A stretch of 64,000 bases of DNA from Oscillatoria sp. CS-180 (lineage in GTDB: Bacteria; Cyanobacteriota; Cyanobacteriia; Phormidesmidales; Phormidesmidaceae). Each line of letters starts with the position of its first letter. The first letter of the stretch is position 1. Below the pieces are notes generated by a model. The model did no database searches and was not told where the DNA came from. It worked only from the letters and a program-made list of their open reading frames with translations. This document shows positions 63,413 through 64,000 of this stretch, one piece after another. Location of the stretch: the NCBI RefSeq assembly GCF_028330965.1, contig NZ_JAQMUB010000045.1, positions 62,001-126,000 of the forward strand, given 5' to 3'. A program made the position numbers and the translations under genes.

Positions 63413-64000
63413 ATGAAATCGACAAATCGCTCAACAATCTGTACGCTAGCTGCTGAAGAGGTTGCCAATTGCTTGCAGCGAGCCGAAAGTTACGAACATT
63501 TGGTGATTGAAGATCAAGATCCTGAGGATCTGCATCAGATGCGGGTCAATCTACGACGATTGAGAACGGCAACGCAGGTCTTTAAGCCGGGTATCGTACT
63601 CCCTAAAGCTGGGGAAGAAGCTCAGGTAAAAAAAGTTTTTGGACGTTTAGGCAAACTTCGTGATCTGGATGTCATTTTTGAGACACTCCAAAACCAGTAC
63701 GCGCCTGATCTGCCAAGTGCAGAACGACGCACATTGGAAGCTATCTTTGACCATCTCCTTAAGCAGCGAAAGAAAGCTTACAAACGAGCAAAAACGAAGC
63801 TGAAGGGCGATCGCTACAACCATCTTAAAAGGAGTTTGTATCGATGGGCATCTAAGCCTAAATGCAATGCCTTGGCTGAGCTCAGTATTTATGAGGTATT
63901 ACCGGATCTAACATTACCCACAATCAGCCAGCTTTGGCTACATCCAGGTTGGTTCTTTGCTGTAGAACCGGCGAAGAAAGATCTCAAACCCGATACGACC
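63413..64000 (+). CDS. CHAD domain-containing protein, N-terminal part (runs off the window)
   Basis: An ATG at 63413 opens a frame that continues to the window end (196 codons). It has CHAD features: DPEDLHQMRVNLRRLRTATQ, containing the conserved His and Arg residues, GRLGKLRDLDVIFETL, and RKKAYKRAK. CHAD helical bundles bind inorganic polyphosphate through basic residues. The protein may bind polyphosphate granules or act with a CYTH-type polyphosphatase. A family 2 repeat lies just upstream. Confidence 0.88.
   Translation, partial: MKSTNRSTICTLAAEEVANCLQRAESYEHLVIEDQDPEDLHQMRVNLRRLRTATQVFKPGIVLPKAGEEAQVKKVFGRLGKLRDLDVIFETLQNQYAPDLPSAERRTLEAIFDHLLKQRKKAYKRAKTKLKGDRYNHLKRSLYRWASKPKCNALAELSIYEVLPDLTLPTISQLWLHPGWFFAVEPAKKDLKPDTT

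Overview
The window is cyanobacterial chromosome. It carries dense GCGATCGC (HIP1) octamers and cyanobacterial signature genes: ndhF/ndhD of NDH-1, a lipoprotein PsbQ, a photosystem II S4-domain protein, a high-light-inducible protein, a long-form IspH, and many families known mainly from cyanobacteria (DUF3120, DUF3082, DUF3181, DUF2605, DUF2973, DUF1400, DUF6737). GC content is moderate. A filamentous or Leptolyngbya-like lineage is plausible, but that is only a guess. No prophage, CRISPR array or complete insertion sequence was seen.

Layout, left to right. 1-1.1 kb: first codons of a P-type ATPase and an alpha/beta hydrolase lacking its nucleophile. 1.3-8.7 kb: a small conserved protein, a possible structured RNA, ndhF and ndhD, an exported HtrA-like protease with two PPC domains, an Hli chlorophyll-binding protein and an exported OB-fold protein. 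8.7-11.9 kb is accessory: a PLP aminotransferase, a GNAT acetyltransferase packaged like an integron gene cassette with an attC-like site, an orphan small gene, and a decayed IS4-type transposase beside a DUF6737 membrane protein. 11.9-16.6 kb: an RND pump and its membrane-fusion partner; a TolC-like outer-membrane protein lies at 32.6-34.9 kb. 16.9-27.6 kb: DUF389 and DUF1622 membrane proteins, the photosystem II S4 protein divergent from psbQ, an FAD oxidoreductase, a phosphoribosyltransferase, a HAD phosphatase, an SH3-like exported protein, a group 2 sigma factor and an ABC-2 permease. 27.8-38.5 kb: recQ and radA (divergent), ispH, TolC, a PDZ/radical-SAM protein, uppP and DUF3120. 38.8-50.6 kb: an FHA-adenylate cyclase, two Uma2 nucleases, an osmoprotectant-type permease, hemB, clpC, a PF09818-type ATPase, small cyanobacterial proteins, moaC and tRNA-Arg(ACG). 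50.7-64 kb: an MFS carrier, small exported or membrane proteins, a TIR-like protein, cysE, a run of small cyanobacterial genes, PBP2 (mrdA), a 2H phosphodiesterase, a stand-alone DUF1400 protein, a GT39-like glycosyltransferase and the start of a CHAD-domain gene.

Most genes are short transcription units on alternating strands, so few operons are visible (RND-MFP; DUF3181-2TM; psbQ-FAD oxidoreductase; TIGR02450-DUF2605-DUF2973). The most unusual content is non-coding. There are two families of roughly 100-bp dispersed elements, each with two copies here; one family abuts minus-strand genes so closely that its end contains their stop codons. There is a probable integron-type attC cassette, and there are further short repeats around the cyclase gene. 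No complete new multi-gene system could be demonstrated.
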